Below are positions 38,346-49,532 of a DNA stretch of 64,000 nt, in pieces. Made by a program: the position numbers and the translations under genes. Every line of letters starts with the position of its first letter. Within the stretch, counting starts at the first letter, position 1. The stretch lies in NCBI GenBank assembly GCA_029204225.1, contig CM055111.1:2116421-2180420 (forward strand), read 5' to 3'. Source of the stretch: Diphasiastrum complanatum (taxonomy: Eukaryota > Streptophyta > Lycopodiopsida > Lycopodiales > Lycopodiaceae). The notes under the pieces are model-generated. The model did no database searches, had not been told where the DNA came from, and saw only the letters and a list, made by a program, of their open reading frames with translations.

Positions 38346-40966
38346 AGAAAATCAAACTGGTAAAAGGATTAAAGCACTGAGATCCGACAACGGGGGCAAA
38401 TACATCTCTACTGAATTCAATGAGTATTGCCTTAGCAACGGCATTGAGCAACAATAAACTACCTCCTATTCACCTCAGTCAAATGGTCTTGTTGAGAGAA
38501 ATAACAGAACATTAGTCAAATCAGCAAAGTGCATGTTATCACATGTGACACTTCCGAAGTCCTTCTGGACTGAAGTAGTTTCAACTACAATTTATATTCA
38601 GAAAAGATGTCCTACTCAAGGTCTCTCAGACAAAACACAATACAAAGTTTGGATAGGCTCCAAACCTTCTATATTGAACTTACAAGTTTTTAGATGTATT
38701 GCTTATGCGCAAATTCTGCATGAAGCTCGACTTCCAGAGTATCAATTCGATTTTCATCAACTACACTACTTTAGATCAAGGCTATAAGTTGTATGAACCT
38801 GTCGAGTCAAAGATATTCACCATTTGGGATGTCATCTTCATCAAAGATTAGTTTATCAACCTCAAAGGTAAGGGCAAAGCTCATATAGCCAAGCTATCAG
38901 ACTCTCCCGAAATATTGAACTCTTTAGTTCCAAAGACAACTATGCCTTTTGAAAGTCCAAGCTTGTCTACTCTCGATGAACATCTTACCAACAACGAACC
39001 CGTAGATGATGATGTTGCAGTTCAACAACTACAACATGATGAAGATTATCAACTTCAATTGTCACCCAGAAGATCGACGAGACAAAGCAAACCACCTATC
39101 AGATACATCGACGAGTCTGCAACTTACCTTGTTTAAGAGCCGACGACTATTGAAGAGGCACTCAGTCAGCCCAATTTCGATCTCTGAAAAGAAGCTATGA
39201 ATAAAGAGTATTCATCTCTTATCAAGAACCAGACATGGACTATTGTTGAATTACCTGCCAACAGAAATGTAGTTGGTTGCAAATGGTTGTTCAAAATCAA
39301 ATACAAGGCAGATGGAAGTATCAATCAAAGAAAGGCTCGACTTGTCGCCAGAGGATTCTCTGAGGTATAGAACAACATGATTGATCTAGACGAAGCTCAT
39401 TACTGTCTAGGTATTCAACTCCAAAGAGACAAAAAACAAAAGTTGACTTATATTACTCAAAAAAGATACAGTCCCAATGTTTTAATTAGATATAATCTGA
39501 TGAATTGCAAATTAGCTCTTCTACCAATGGATCTAGGACTCGAGATGTCAAAGGACCAGTGTCTTCAAACAATCGAAGAGAAGGAACAAATGCGTGAGTA
39601 TTCTTATCATTCAATAATAGGATCTCTTATGTACGCGATGATCTATACCAGACCAGACATAGCTTTTGCAGTCAGTTTCTTAAGTCAGTATATGACCAAG
39701 CTTGGTATAATACATTGGAAGGCTCTTATCAGAGTCATGAGATATCTTTGAGCTACTATGGACTTTTGCACTTGTTATGGAGGAGTCGACAATGACAAAC
39801 TCAATATTCTCAATGGTTTTTCATATGCAAGTTGGGCAGGAGATGTAGACACCCCTTGAATCCACTTCAGGATTCACAGTTTTCCTCAACAATGGTCCTA
39901 TTTCATGGAACAGTTGCAAGCAAACTTTGATAGTTGTATCTTTCACTGAATCGGAGTATATCGCAACCTCTCAAGCTACAAAGGACGCAATATGGTTGAG
40001 AAACTTATTTTCATATATCAGTCTGAATCAATATGCTCCGACAATTCTATTTTGTGATAATTAAAGTGTCATTGCTTTATCAGCCAATCCTAGATTTCAT
40101 TCTAGGAGTAAGCACATTGAAATTAAGTATCACTATGTCAGAAGCAAAGTTATTGACAAAGAGGTTGACAACGGATATTTTTACTAAAGCATTAAGCTTG
40201 GATGCACACAAGAAATTTTGTGCCAAACTAAGTTTGAAGGTCAAAGCATTCATGGATTCAGATTAAGGGAGATGTTGGATTATTCTCCTGATTATTGACT
40301 AATCATTTTAATCTTCATCCACTACATTATCCAGCTCTGCAGTTTTATGCATGTTTCTACATAGTCTGTAGAAATACTCGGGAATCACTCAATTTCCAAG
40401 ATGTACTAACTGGATGGATGCCAGATCATGATGGCCAACTAGTCATTAAGATCTATGACCTAATTAGCTGTCCTACTGGACTTGCTGCATTTGCTTAGTA
40501 TAAATAGCTGATCATACTTCTATTATTATCATCAAGCATTTGATCAGTCAAGTAGCAGCTCTCTCAAGCTTTCAAGCTTGAATACTCTTGGGCATTCTAG
40601 CTCAGTTCTTTAGAGTTCATTTAGAGTTTTTGCTATTAGCACTTACTGCTTATCAGCGGAAGTGCAAATTCAGACAGAGATCTTCAGTTACTCATAGATA
40701 GCTTAGAGTATGTAGTTTTGCAATTGTCTTGTGCTCAACATCATCTGTTTCATGCTGAATCAATCTATCCTTTATTGTGTTCATTACTATTTCAGAATGT
40801 ATGCATCTCTGTGATAGTTTTGTAGTTGATAAATCTCATATTGCTTTTGTTTGATAATTCATTGTTTGTCTACGTAATCACTATAGTACTGACGATTTCA
40901 AAGTTAGTTACTATAAGATTGAACGTGACTTTGACTTGTCGTTATTGCTATTTCTCTTTCCAATAG
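38346..40966 (+). mobile_element. Copia-2: 5'-truncated Ty1/Copia element with 3' LTR
   Basis: It starts inside integrase ([34 protein letters not shown]-type GCIAYA region). It continues through the start of RT (NVVGCKWLFKIKYKADGSI, RKARLVARGFSE), then jumps to the end of RT (DEAHYCLGIQLQRDKKQ, YTRPDIAFAVSFLSQYM) and RNase H. The polypurine tract is at 40262-40272 and the 3' LTR starts TGTTGG at 40273. The YVDD part is deleted at about 39365-39377. The LTR end near 40966 is estimated. Confidence 0.8.
40273..40966 (+). repeat. Copia-2 3' LTR (right end estimated)
   Basis: It starts TGTTGGATTATTC straight after the purine tract ATTAAGGGAGA. It contains AGTATAAATAGC at about 40498 as a possible TATA box. 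A TTCCAATA at about 40960 may be the decayed terminal CCAACA. Confidence 0.5.
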
Positions 40967-42120
40967 GTACAGCCATTTATAGCTTCCAAAATGTCATTGC
41001 CCTAAACTTGCCCAAAATGATAACTTCTTGATACTTCATCAAAAACCTAGAAATTCTAGTCTAGATGCAACGTATGAAATCTAGCCATTTAGAATGGGTC
41101 CAAGACCTCATCCATTTATCTACTTGCCAAAAATCGTACAAACACTATTTAGGCCAAAATTTCATGTCGGCCTCAAAATTGCCAAATTAAATCAGCTAAA
41201 CTAGTTGAATTTTTCACAATTTCAATATTATTTTGATAAATTGCCTCAACCGCATTTGTTGGACAATAACATAGTATAAATAAAGATGAGAAACCCTCAA
41301 TTGCACAATAATCATTGGGCAAGTAGCAAGATATATTAGGTAAGAGGCATATTCAAAATTAACACACACACAATAGAGCAAGGAGTGTCTAGAGTAAAGA
41401 CCAAACAAGAAGTGAGTATCGAGCTCTAAGGTCCACTACCAATACACATATTAGAAGCTCCCTTTGTATGTCCAAAATTTCTATGTGTTTGACTTCGAAC
41501 ATTTTTTTAAAAAACTATCAACTACCCGTTGCTTTCATAAGAAAATCTAGCCAAATTCTATTGGTTCATCTTTAGGGCATTGAATGACATGCATGCTTGG
41601 AAGCATAGCCCACGTGCTTTGAGCATATACCAACCCATAGTTGACACTTGTCCAGAAAAGACTCAACCAAAATTTTGCCTTTGATTTTTACATCATTTCC
41701 AAGGTACAAGAGTTGGGCCTGTGCTTTTTTTTAGCCCAAGTGGTATAAAAACAACGGATTGGGTGGGACCCACTTTTCAAGATAATATATGATATGATAA
41801 TATGTCCAAGCAACCATATGAACTTAAATGAAAGATGTGTGGCATATTTGTGAATGTGCGATTCATGATGAGTGCCATGTGCCCACGACTGGTCTCGGGT
41901 ACTAGTCCACAATAGAGATCAGTCGACCAACAACCCGTAAGTTAATTATGATTATAAGGGGTTTGGGGCCCTTATGTGCATATAGGCCTAAACTCATGAT
42001 GGTGTATTTATATGGGTCTATCAATGAGTCATTGAGTAACTGGATGATGTGGCCCAAATAAGCTGCATAGGTGTCCAGTGAGGTGTCACAGTGCACTACT
42101 AGTGGTGCATGGGCCTTGGA
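40967..42120. other. No gene recognised
   Basis: Mostly AT-rich sequence without a conserved motif on either strand. Confidence 0.4.
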
Positions 42121-42127
42121 GGATATA

Positions 42128-42210
42128 AGTATATCTATTGGGCTCTCACTAGTGTATGCTTGATTTTGTATACCTATTAGGCTCTCACTAGTGTGTGCTT
42201 GATTTTGTGA
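42128..42210 (+). repeat. Two-unit tandem repeat, about 42 bp
   Basis: TCTATTGGGCTCTCACTAGT and the following GTATGCTTGATTTTGT repeat once with three substitutions. Confidence 0.85.
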
Positions 42211-42587
42211 TTGGTAGCTACATGCTGCTTGAGTGATTCCTCATTCCTCATTGAAATTGATTCATAGCTTGGGGGCTAGATCTGTAAGATCTAGGTTTAG
42301 TTGGGTTGGTTTCATACCCTTGGTGGTTGCTTGTTTTGGCATGCTTACAATAGGATCTTTGGATTAGGACTTTATAGTGAGCCTTTGCACCTTGTCAGTT
42401 ATATTGTTTGTGATAGGTATAGGCTTTTGGTAAAGTCTTGCCACAAGTCCTTATATGTCACAATCATACAAAAGACTAATCTCTTTAATTGGCTACAAAA
42501 GAAGTCAAAAAATGGAATCATTTGTGTAATATCATGGAAATCCCTAGAATTTGAAAAGAAAAAATTGACTGAAGTATGGCCCTTTTC

Positions 42588-42595
42588 TATATAAA
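42588..42595 (+). promoter_or_regulatory. TATA box candidate upstream of the 8-Cys ORF
   Basis: TATATAAA is followed by CCCCTCCCTCTCGC, a typical plant TATA plus pyrimidine-rich start region. It lies about 470 bp before the ORF at 43065, which would leave a long leader or an unseen 5' intron. Confidence 0.45.
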
Positions 42596-43064
42596 CCCCT
42601 CCCTCTCGCTTGTGTGTATCTCTCACTCTCTTAGTGGATAGCTTTCTATGTGCATACTTAGAATTTTATTTCCATCATCATCTTTTCTCTCGAGCTTTGA
42701 GCATGCTGATTCTAGCCAAGATTCATTTGCAGACCAAATTCTAGCATTGACTAGTGAACACCCAAAATCTCACTCGTGTTGCATCCTCCACACCATTTCT
42801 TGATCATATCCTAGTACTGATCCATATAATTCTCCACATTATACTTGTAGTATTTCTTGCCCATTTTGTAGTATTTGTGTCAGATTTATAGTATGCATTT
42901 GTAGTTTTGTACTGTTTGTGTTCTATATGTACTACTCTTTTGCAATTTTGTAGTGCTTGTGTTGAGTATTGTGTCTTGTAGCACTCCACGACTACATAGC
43001 CGAAGTGAGTCAATGTTGATTTAAACCTACATTGGAATTTCAATGAGCAAGGAGGCAAAAATGA

Positions 43065-43433
43065 ATGGAATTGTTATTGGCATTAGTTGTTGGAAATTTG
43101 ACTATTGCATATGCGGGCAAGTACTATCCCGGCTTCGGTGCTTCTTGTTCCGTCATCGAAAGAGGTGGCAGTTCTAATTATGAAACAAGATTCATGATTA
43201 CATGGGTTGGGCATCTAAATGACTGGTCAAGTTGCAAAGATCTACTTCTTTCCAAGAGACACAAGTGTTGTAATGATGTGTGGGAGAATTTTCAGTGTTG
43301 GCAAACTGACCGTGGTGATGGCTACGCTAATTGGACTGGAGACTTTGATTCCTGCAACTTCTGTGGGAATGAAGTGATGAACAATTTCCTTCAAGATGCA
43401 CAATGCATCCGCCAATATGCTCCTGATTTGTAG
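43065..43433 (+). CDS. Putative small secreted protein with eight cysteines
   Basis: The 122-residue product starts MELLLALVVGNLTIAYAG, a plausible signal peptide with cleavage after AYA. The mature part of about 105 residues has eight cysteines, an even number that fits four disulfides: ASCS, SSCK, KCC, FQCW, DSCNFC, AQCI. It is rich in Trp and aromatic residues (ITWVGHLNDW, VWENFQCW, YANWTGDF). One NWT is a possible N-glycosylation site. I do not recognise the family; defensins, lipid-transfer proteins and snakins do not fit. An out-of-frame ATG at 43061 has a better context, and an in-frame TGA lies directly upstream at 43062-43064, so the start is uncertain and an upstream exon is possible. 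The stop TAG is nine bases before the Copia-3 LTR. Confidence 0.55.
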   Translation: MELLLALVVGNLTIAYAGKYYPGFGASCSVIERGGSSNYETRFMITWVGHLNDWSSCKDLLLSKRHKCCNDVWENFQCWQTDRGDGYANWTGDFDSCNFCGNEVMNNFLQDAQCIRQYAPDL

Positions 43434-43442
43434 ATGCTCATG

Positions 43443-44228
43443 TGTTGAGAGTATGAGGAAGATCGCAGTCGCAAAGCTTTCGCGAAGGAACTATGACTCT
43501 CTCTTTTGCCTCGGATGGAGTTCAGATGCGATTGTTGGACACTACCAGCTAAATCACTCCTACAGTCCTCCAGAGTGTAGTCAGGCACTGTTGATCTACG
43601 TTTATAAAATTAATGCAGCATTCAACATAGTTTCAACCAAGGTGCAGAATTCAAATGAACAAGGAAACTTAGTTAGACACAGCAGACGCATTAGCATTCG
43701 AGATCAGACACAGCAAGAAAATCATCTATATTGTTTTTTCTCTGATTTCTTCAAGCACTGCATGCAAATCCACGCAGTGTGCTGGCGTGAGAGAGATACA
43801 CTTCTCTCACAAATGTATGTCTCGCTTACTAGCAGACTCTTGGATCTCTATGGATCCTGATCACAGAACTCATCTCGCACACAAGTGAACTTGTTGTCTT
43901 TATTTTGTCTTGATTGCTTACTAGCATCAGACTACTACATTATACTATATGTGTGCTCTGTTGATCTATATGTCAAACTATCATTCAGTAAGTATAGTCG
44001 CTCTATGTAAATCTAAGATTAGAGTGATTAAGCATCTACAACTAATCACGGAATTACAAAAGTGGCAGATTAGCCACGACCTAGGGAGTATCTGCTGACA
44101 TCATGCCATCAGATCAGATTTCTATACTTCTGGATAATTGTGTGATCTTTGCTGGTACTCTTTGGAGCGTGAGGGCAAAACGGGTTTCGCGACATTTTTT
44201 GTGTCACGTCATTAGTTTCGTTTTGCTC
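43443..44228 (-). repeat. Copia-3 3' LTR
   Basis: It is similar to 49533-50330 over most of its length, from GCAAAGCTTTCGCGAAGG to GAGGGCAAAACGGGTTTCG. Divergence is many percent, so the element is old. The similarity stops near 44228. Confidence 0.75.
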
Positions 44229-44392
44229 GGTATACAATCATCCCATCGTGCTTGAATAGATGCCAACATAGCCAAATATTTTGCATATAAGGGAGACTGC
44301 CTAACTATCAAATCTTGTGAGAACATGTATTCTCGGGAGCTTGTAAGGTCCAATGGAAATTAACTAAAAATTATCGTTGAACGGCTGGTGAA

Positions 44393-45300
44393 TTATAGGC
44401 CAATTTGGTGTATGGATGGTGATTTTTTTATCACACCAAGTTCCTTCCACTTATTTCTTCTTGGCATTGGAACGTAATACGGATCCACCCTGAGTTGGCG
44501 CGGGCTCACAACATAACCCCTAATTGAATCCAGAGTTTTCTCAAAAACTATTGTGCCATGGTGGTTGCTCACCCGATGGGATAGCTTATCTAGTTTTTTG
44601 TCGGCTTCGATCTCTGATGTTTTGAATTTGATGACCCAGCATCCCCTTGAGGATTCATACAAATGTTGCTTCAAAAAGGTTTGGATTTGCTCATTAATGG
44701 TGGTTGGTCATTGAAATAGTGGTACAACCGTAGAAGTAGATGGCCCTACTTCGGTTACCCGAGGTACAACTGTCTCTTCTTCTAGTATATGTCCTGTGCC
44801 CAAATCATCTTGGCCCTGATCCTGTGGTCCTGGCAAAAAGGCTTGCATGACCGGCATTGTGATATGAGGTGTTGTCTGCAAAACTTGAGCAGTGGCTTTT
44901 TCATAATCCTTGATTATCCCTTTTTCCTTTGCCAACTCTGATGACGCTTTGCTTTTAAATAAATCAAATTTGTCTTGGAAGTTGGACAAAGGCTGGCAAT
45001 AAGTCTCGACCTTCCTAAACAAATAGTTTGTTTCTTCTTGGGAGACAGTATGATACATTTGTGTGTAGCAGATTATCTCGCTCTGTGGCCATGGCATCCA
45101 ATTCACTCAATATTCTTTCTTTTTTGAGTTGAGCCATATTGATTTGACCTTGCAATAGAATGCCCTGCTACTTGTCTAGGACGACTTTTTCAACTTGATC
45201 TTGCACGTTGATCAACACATTTTGAAGATCCAAAACATATTTTGTTAAGGCGTCCTCATGATGCTTTGTCTTTTTTAGGTTTTGTGAAGATTATTAAAAT
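44393..45300 (-). pseudogene. Unidentified decayed coding region inside Copia-3
   Basis: On the - strand two open stretches (45106-44708 and 44674-44393) and a shifted upstream part give a coiled-coil-like protein. Pieces are KYVLDLQNVLINVQDQVEKV, NMAQLKKERILSELDAMATE, KVETYCQPLSNFQDKFDLF and KFKTSEIEADKKLDKLSHRV. I recognise no domain. It may be the gag or extra ORF of another LTR element or a captured gene fragment. Confidence 0.35.
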
Positions 45301-45690
45301 AATATCTTCCTATCTCGAGTTTGGGGGCCATGTCCATGATGATTTCCACTAAATTTCATGAGTACATATCCTTCTAGTGTAGCTCGGATTTGAGCTAGAT
45401 AGGTTCAATTTTGATGACATGCAGTAGTTTAGATAACATGCAAAGTCATATTGTATGCATGCAAGCCACATGCAATCAGTGCATGCAACATACAAAGTGG
45501 TTTCTAAGATCTACACATGTCTAGGTAGTTTTATGAGTTGACATGCAGTACATGCAATATCCATGCATGCAGTTACACATGTGGATCTCTGGTAGGTGAA
45601 TTAGTTCAGTTAAGTGGACTTTCCATGCAACTCCATTGTAGGAATTCGAGTCTCTCTCATGTAGGGAAAGCTGGGCATGTTATGCCATAT

Positions 45691-45988
45691 TGTGAATATT
45701 GATATTTTGGTGTTTTGGACTCATTCTCTCTCTATTCGAGTTGTTTATGCTTTATTTTCTCTCTCTGCTTGAAAGCAGCCTCTTTTTCCCATACTGAACA
45801 CTTAGAATTATTTCTGACATTCATTTCTCATAGTGAGGAGTTAGATTTTTCCATCAGATGTATGCCATTGTGCTCTTGCCTTAGATTTTTCAAGCATACT
45901 GCTATTTGATCAATCTTGTGCAATCACAACACCTCAGTAAGGTCCTGTAGGGTGTTTGGTGAAGTTCACACATGCTAAAAACTTCACA
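45691..45988 (+). repeat. Short LTR on + strand, with primer site
   Basis: It starts TGTGAATATT and ends ACTTCACA, giving inverted ends TGTGAA/TTCACA. A perfect TGGTATCAGAGC follows at 45989-46000, the initiator-Met primer site of plant Copia elements. Only about 300 bp of possible internal sequence follow before Copia-3 resumes. Confidence 0.75.
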
Positions 45989-46000
45989 TGGTATCAGAGC
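45989..46000 (+). promoter_or_regulatory. Primer-binding site (tRNA-iMet) of the + strand LTR
   Basis: TGGTATCAGAGC directly abuts the LTR end. Confidence 0.85.
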
Positions 46001-46319
46001 TTCATGCTTTGAAGAGGTGAGGTGTATACATCAGATCATCAGTGTTTTTGCTTGCACGAACTTGGATTTGGGAGAGGGATTCAAACTTGCTGAGAAACAA
46101 GCTAATTGTAGATCAGAAGTGGATCAAATCAAGGCTGATTTGATCCAGTGGAGCTTTGTACGGACAAAGAGCTCACACATGTGAAATTAGCCCTCAATAA
46201 TGAGTGCTACTTCTTAAGGAATGATCCAAATTTGATGTTCAATAGCTTGTTGGATAGGTATTGAAGAGTAGAATGTGTTGCTTTTATTTTTAAATCAATC
46301 TGATTTGTTTTTAGAAGAG

Positions 46320-47640
46320 TTTTAGGCAATCAGAGAGTTTGAGAGGGTACTCAACTCATGGGGCATGCCAAAGTGAGCACACATCAGTCTGTAGATGCTT
46401 CTATGCATTCTACATGCATAGTCAAGAAGTGAATTCGAGATATATCCTGGGGGTTGATCCATGTAGACCTCTTCGTCTAATTTGCCATGCAAGAAGGCTG
46501 TCTTCTTGTCCACAATATGGATCCTGAGGTCATAAGCTACTGCATATGCAAATAACAGACGTAGAGACGAATGTTTGACGACAAGAGAGAAGGTTTCAGA
46601 GTAGTCAATACCGTATCTCTAGAAGAAACCCTTCGCTACCAGTCTTGCCTTGTATTTCATGATGTTCCCATCTGGTCTGTATTTGAGTTTGAAAAACCAT
46701 TTGTATTTGACAGTCTTGCGCTTATGTGGTAATGGCTCCAACGTCCATACCTGATTTTTCCTCATGGACTCCATCTCTTCGCTCATGACTTGGATCCATC
46801 TTTCCTTTTCTGAACCTTCAATCACCTTCTCAAAGTTTGTGGTTTGCCACTGAACCCGCAAAACTCTTCTGATGTGGAAGTTGAGCTGCCTGGCACATAT
46901 CTTGCTGGCGCTCTTCGTGGTCTTGTCGACCTTCTGGAACAGCTATGCCTTTGCAATATGGTTTACAACAACTGTGGCAGCAGGTTGCCTCTCGTATCTT
47001 TCTTCATTAGATTCGTCGTTCGAATGGGAGACGACTCAAAAATCTTCGTTTTCGTGTTCGTCTAGTGCTCCCTCTATCACTGGCAGCAGGTCATAGTACT
47101 GCCTCTCCAGAACTTCGTAGCTGACAGGATTGTCATTGGCCATTGTCTGCTCTCATCGACTCTCACATCTCTCACTATTTTCACAGTGTTCGTGTCTGGC
47201 ATGTAGATCTGTAGTATGACAAATTGTTGTCATAACCTACCAGAAAATTTTGCTCGGCTTTCTCATCAAGCTTCTTACGAAGCTTATCAGGAATATGTGC
47301 ATAAGTTGCACAACCAAAGATTCTGATGTGAGACAGGTTGGGCTTTCTACCCCACCATAGCTCATGTGGTGTCATGTGAGGAACACCAGACTTACTTGTC
47401 CTGTTCTAGATGTATGCGACTGTAGCTACTGCTTCAGCCCTTGGAGCCTTCGAGTAGGCCATCATGCATCTGGCTGCTTCCATTAGGGTCCTATTCTTTC
47501 GTTTAGCAACACCATTGTGTTGCGGTGTGTAGGCTGTAGTTCTTATGTGGATGATACCATGATCATTGTAGAAGTCAATGAAGCGATTCGAGATATATTT
47601 GCGACCTCGATCTGTTCTGATTTGCTTCACCTTGCTGCCT
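46320..47640 (-). pseudogene. Copia-3 integrase end and start of RT
   Basis: On the - strand: MKQIRTDRGRKYISNRF, YTPQHNGVAKRKNRTLMEAA, HELWWGRKPNLSHIRIFGC, ATYAHIPDKLRKKLDEK. RT follows with MESMRKNQVWTLEPLPHKRK, KWFFKLKYRPDGNIMKYKAR and, after a break, KTAFLHGKLDEEVYMDQPPG. RT stops before YVDD at about 46320. Frameshifts and stops separate the pieces. Confidence 0.8.
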
Positions 47641-47648
47641 GTACATCT

Positions 47649-49301
47649 CTATGTCCAATTCACATATTTTGTGAATTTATCGAGTGCTTCAGATTTATTC
47701 TGAATAAAGTACACTCTGGCAAATTTGCTATAGTCATCAATGAAGGTTATATAATATTTCGAACCTCCTACTGAGATCATGTTGAATGGTCCACAGATGT
47801 CAAAATGCACTAGCTCCAAAATCTTTGTCATTCTGTAGGAGTCTTTGACGAATAGAGTGCGCGACATCTTGCCTTTCAAACATGCATCACAGGTGGTTGA
47901 ACTGGTTGCATTCGAGATGCTGACCCCTATTATCGCTCCATGATGACTTGCCTGGTAAAGTGCCATTAAGTTCATGTGGCAGAGTCTTCTATGCCACAGA
48001 GTGTCTGGTGAGTCGTCATGAGTCTGATGCACCTGATCTTCAGGTAGGCGTACCTTCAGATGATATAGGTTACCTTTCCTTCTGTCTTGAGCGATGAGAG
48101 TACTGGTACTGACATCAATCACATTGCATGCTTCATTAGAAAATGTCACATGCATCTCTGCATCTGCTATTCTTGCTACACATAGCAAGTCTTGTTGCAG
48201 AGTAGGCACAAACAGAACGTCTTCGAGTCGTCTATCTCTGTCGTTGGTGTTGAGCCATAGTGAACCAATGTCATTCACTTGATGTTTAGATCCATCTCCA
48301 AGAACTATGAATCTTGAAGGATCTGCACTTCTGAAATTATACATTATTTGTCTTGATGTCACGAAGTGTGAGGTGGCTCCTGAATCTAGGATCACCTCAT
48401 GTGTGTCAGACATTGATGTTGGACACACATCTTCACATATGTAGGTGGTCGAACAACTTCTATTCATTTTTTCTTCGCCCATCTTCGAGCTCTCGAGCTC
48501 CTCGACATAGGATGAACTATTGTTGTTCTCCTGCCTATTCTGTGCTGATTCGTTCCTTGGGTTCTGACGGCAATCCATGGCTGCGTGATCCTTCTTGTGG
48601 CAATGGATACACTCAATCTTGGGATTGAGCCAGCAGGTATCTAGTGTATGCTCGTCTCTTCTGCATCTCACACAAGTCTTCTTGTCTGCATCTTGTTTTT
48701 TTGACCTCCCTTTGGTCTTCCAGTTGCCCTTGCTTGTTCCCTCTGCTTGCTGGTCATGATCTCGCCTCTGATTGGACTCCCTCTTAGGCTTAAATTGCTT
48801 CTTTGATTTTTCTTTGTTGCCGTAGAGGGCCTGGTCAGAACCATCCTTGTGATCAAGGTATTCTCTGGCCTTGACTTCCTCTCGAATCTTGACAATTGCC
48901 TTCTCGAGGTTCATGGCGGGATCTTTCGCGAGTAGGGTTCTTGTCATCTGGAATGGTCTGGGTAAGGCTCTCAACAGGTACGTGAGCTGCTTCTCAGCTG
49001 ACACTGCATTCTCTGCTCCAGAGCTATGTAGTGATAGAAACAGATCCTTCATCTTTCTTACGAAAGAGGTGAGGTCTTTTCCATCCCACTGCAAATTCGT
49101 CAGCTGATCTTCCAGCATCATGATCTGACTTCTTGATTTCGTCTGAAATCTGGTGAGCAATGCATCCCACATCTCCTTAGCTTTGGAGAGTGTAGCCAGG
49201 TCAAGTGTGAGGCTATCTTCGATGGAAGATGATAGCAAGGCTACTGCCTTGTCGTTTTTCTCCCTCCATTCGCGTAGCTCCTTGTCTGTTGTTTTAGGCA
49301 T
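47649..49301 (-). CDS. Copia-3 gag, protease and integrase (550 codons open)
   Basis: Domains in order: gag (KEMWDALLTRFQTKSRSQIM, LLRALPRPF), two CCHC-like knuckles (CVRCRRDEHTLDTC and CIHCHKKDHAAMDC), protease (VILDSGATSHFVTS, with the DSG catalytic triad), GAG-pre-integrase (LWHRRLCHMNL, CDACLKGKMSRTLF) and the integrase core start (FDICGPFNMISVGGSKYYI, TFIDDYSKFARVYFI). The frame is open for 550 codons despite the age of the LTRs. The gag start lies further upstream at 49532-49320, separated by a stop near 49310. Family role: capsid and polyprotein of Ty1/Copia elements. Confidence 0.9.
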   Translation of the reverse strand: MPKTTDKELREWREKNDKAVALLSSSIEDSLTLDLATLSKAKEMWDALLTRFQTKSRSQIMMLEDQLTNLQWDGKDLTSFVRKMKDLFLSLHSSGAENAVSAEKQLTYLLRALPRPFQMTRTLLAKDPAMNLEKAIVKIREEVKAREYLDHKDGSDQALYGNKEKSKKQFKPKRESNQRRDHDQQAEGTSKGNWKTKGRSKKQDADKKTCVRCRRDEHTLDTCWLNPKIECIHCHKKDHAAMDCRQNPRNESAQNRQENNNSSSYVEELESSKMGEEKMNRSCSTTYICEDVCPTSMSDTHEVILDSGATSHFVTSRQIMYNFRSADPSRFIVLGDGSKHQVNDIGSLWLNTNDRDRRLEDVLFVPTLQQDLLCVARIADAEMHVTFSNEACNVIDVSTSTLIAQDRRKGNLYHLKVRLPEDQVHQTHDDSPDTLWHRRLCHMNLMALYQASHHGAIIGVSISNATSSTTCDACLKGKMSRTLFVKDSYRMTKILELVHFDICGPFNMISVGGSKYYITFIDDYSKFARVYFIQNKSEALDKFTKYVNWT

Positions 49302-49319
49302 GTCTTATATTCCATCCAC

Positions 49320-49532
49320 CTAGGGGAATAGTCCTCCACCCTTGAGTATCAAAGATGTCTTAACTTTCCAGGCTAGAAAGTTAGATCCTAAAGAATCAAG
49401 TATCGTGCAGATCCATCGCTTCTTGAAGTCTGTTTCCTTGTTGACGGTTGATTGTCTGAATGCTTGGCCTCCTGGATCTGATAGCTTCTCGGCTATGTCA
49501 GAGTATGACAGGGTGACCGGCTCTGATACCAC
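49320..49532 (-). pseudogene. Copia-3 gag N-terminus
   Basis: MVSEPVTLSYSDIAEKLSD follows the primer site and continues KRWICTILDSLGSNFLAWK, typical of a Copia gag start. A TAG near 49320 cuts it from the main frame. Confidence 0.65.
49520..49531 (-). promoter_or_regulatory. Copia-3 primer-binding site
   Basis: The - strand reads TGGTATCAGAGC, one base from the LTR end CCAACA. Confidence 0.9.
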
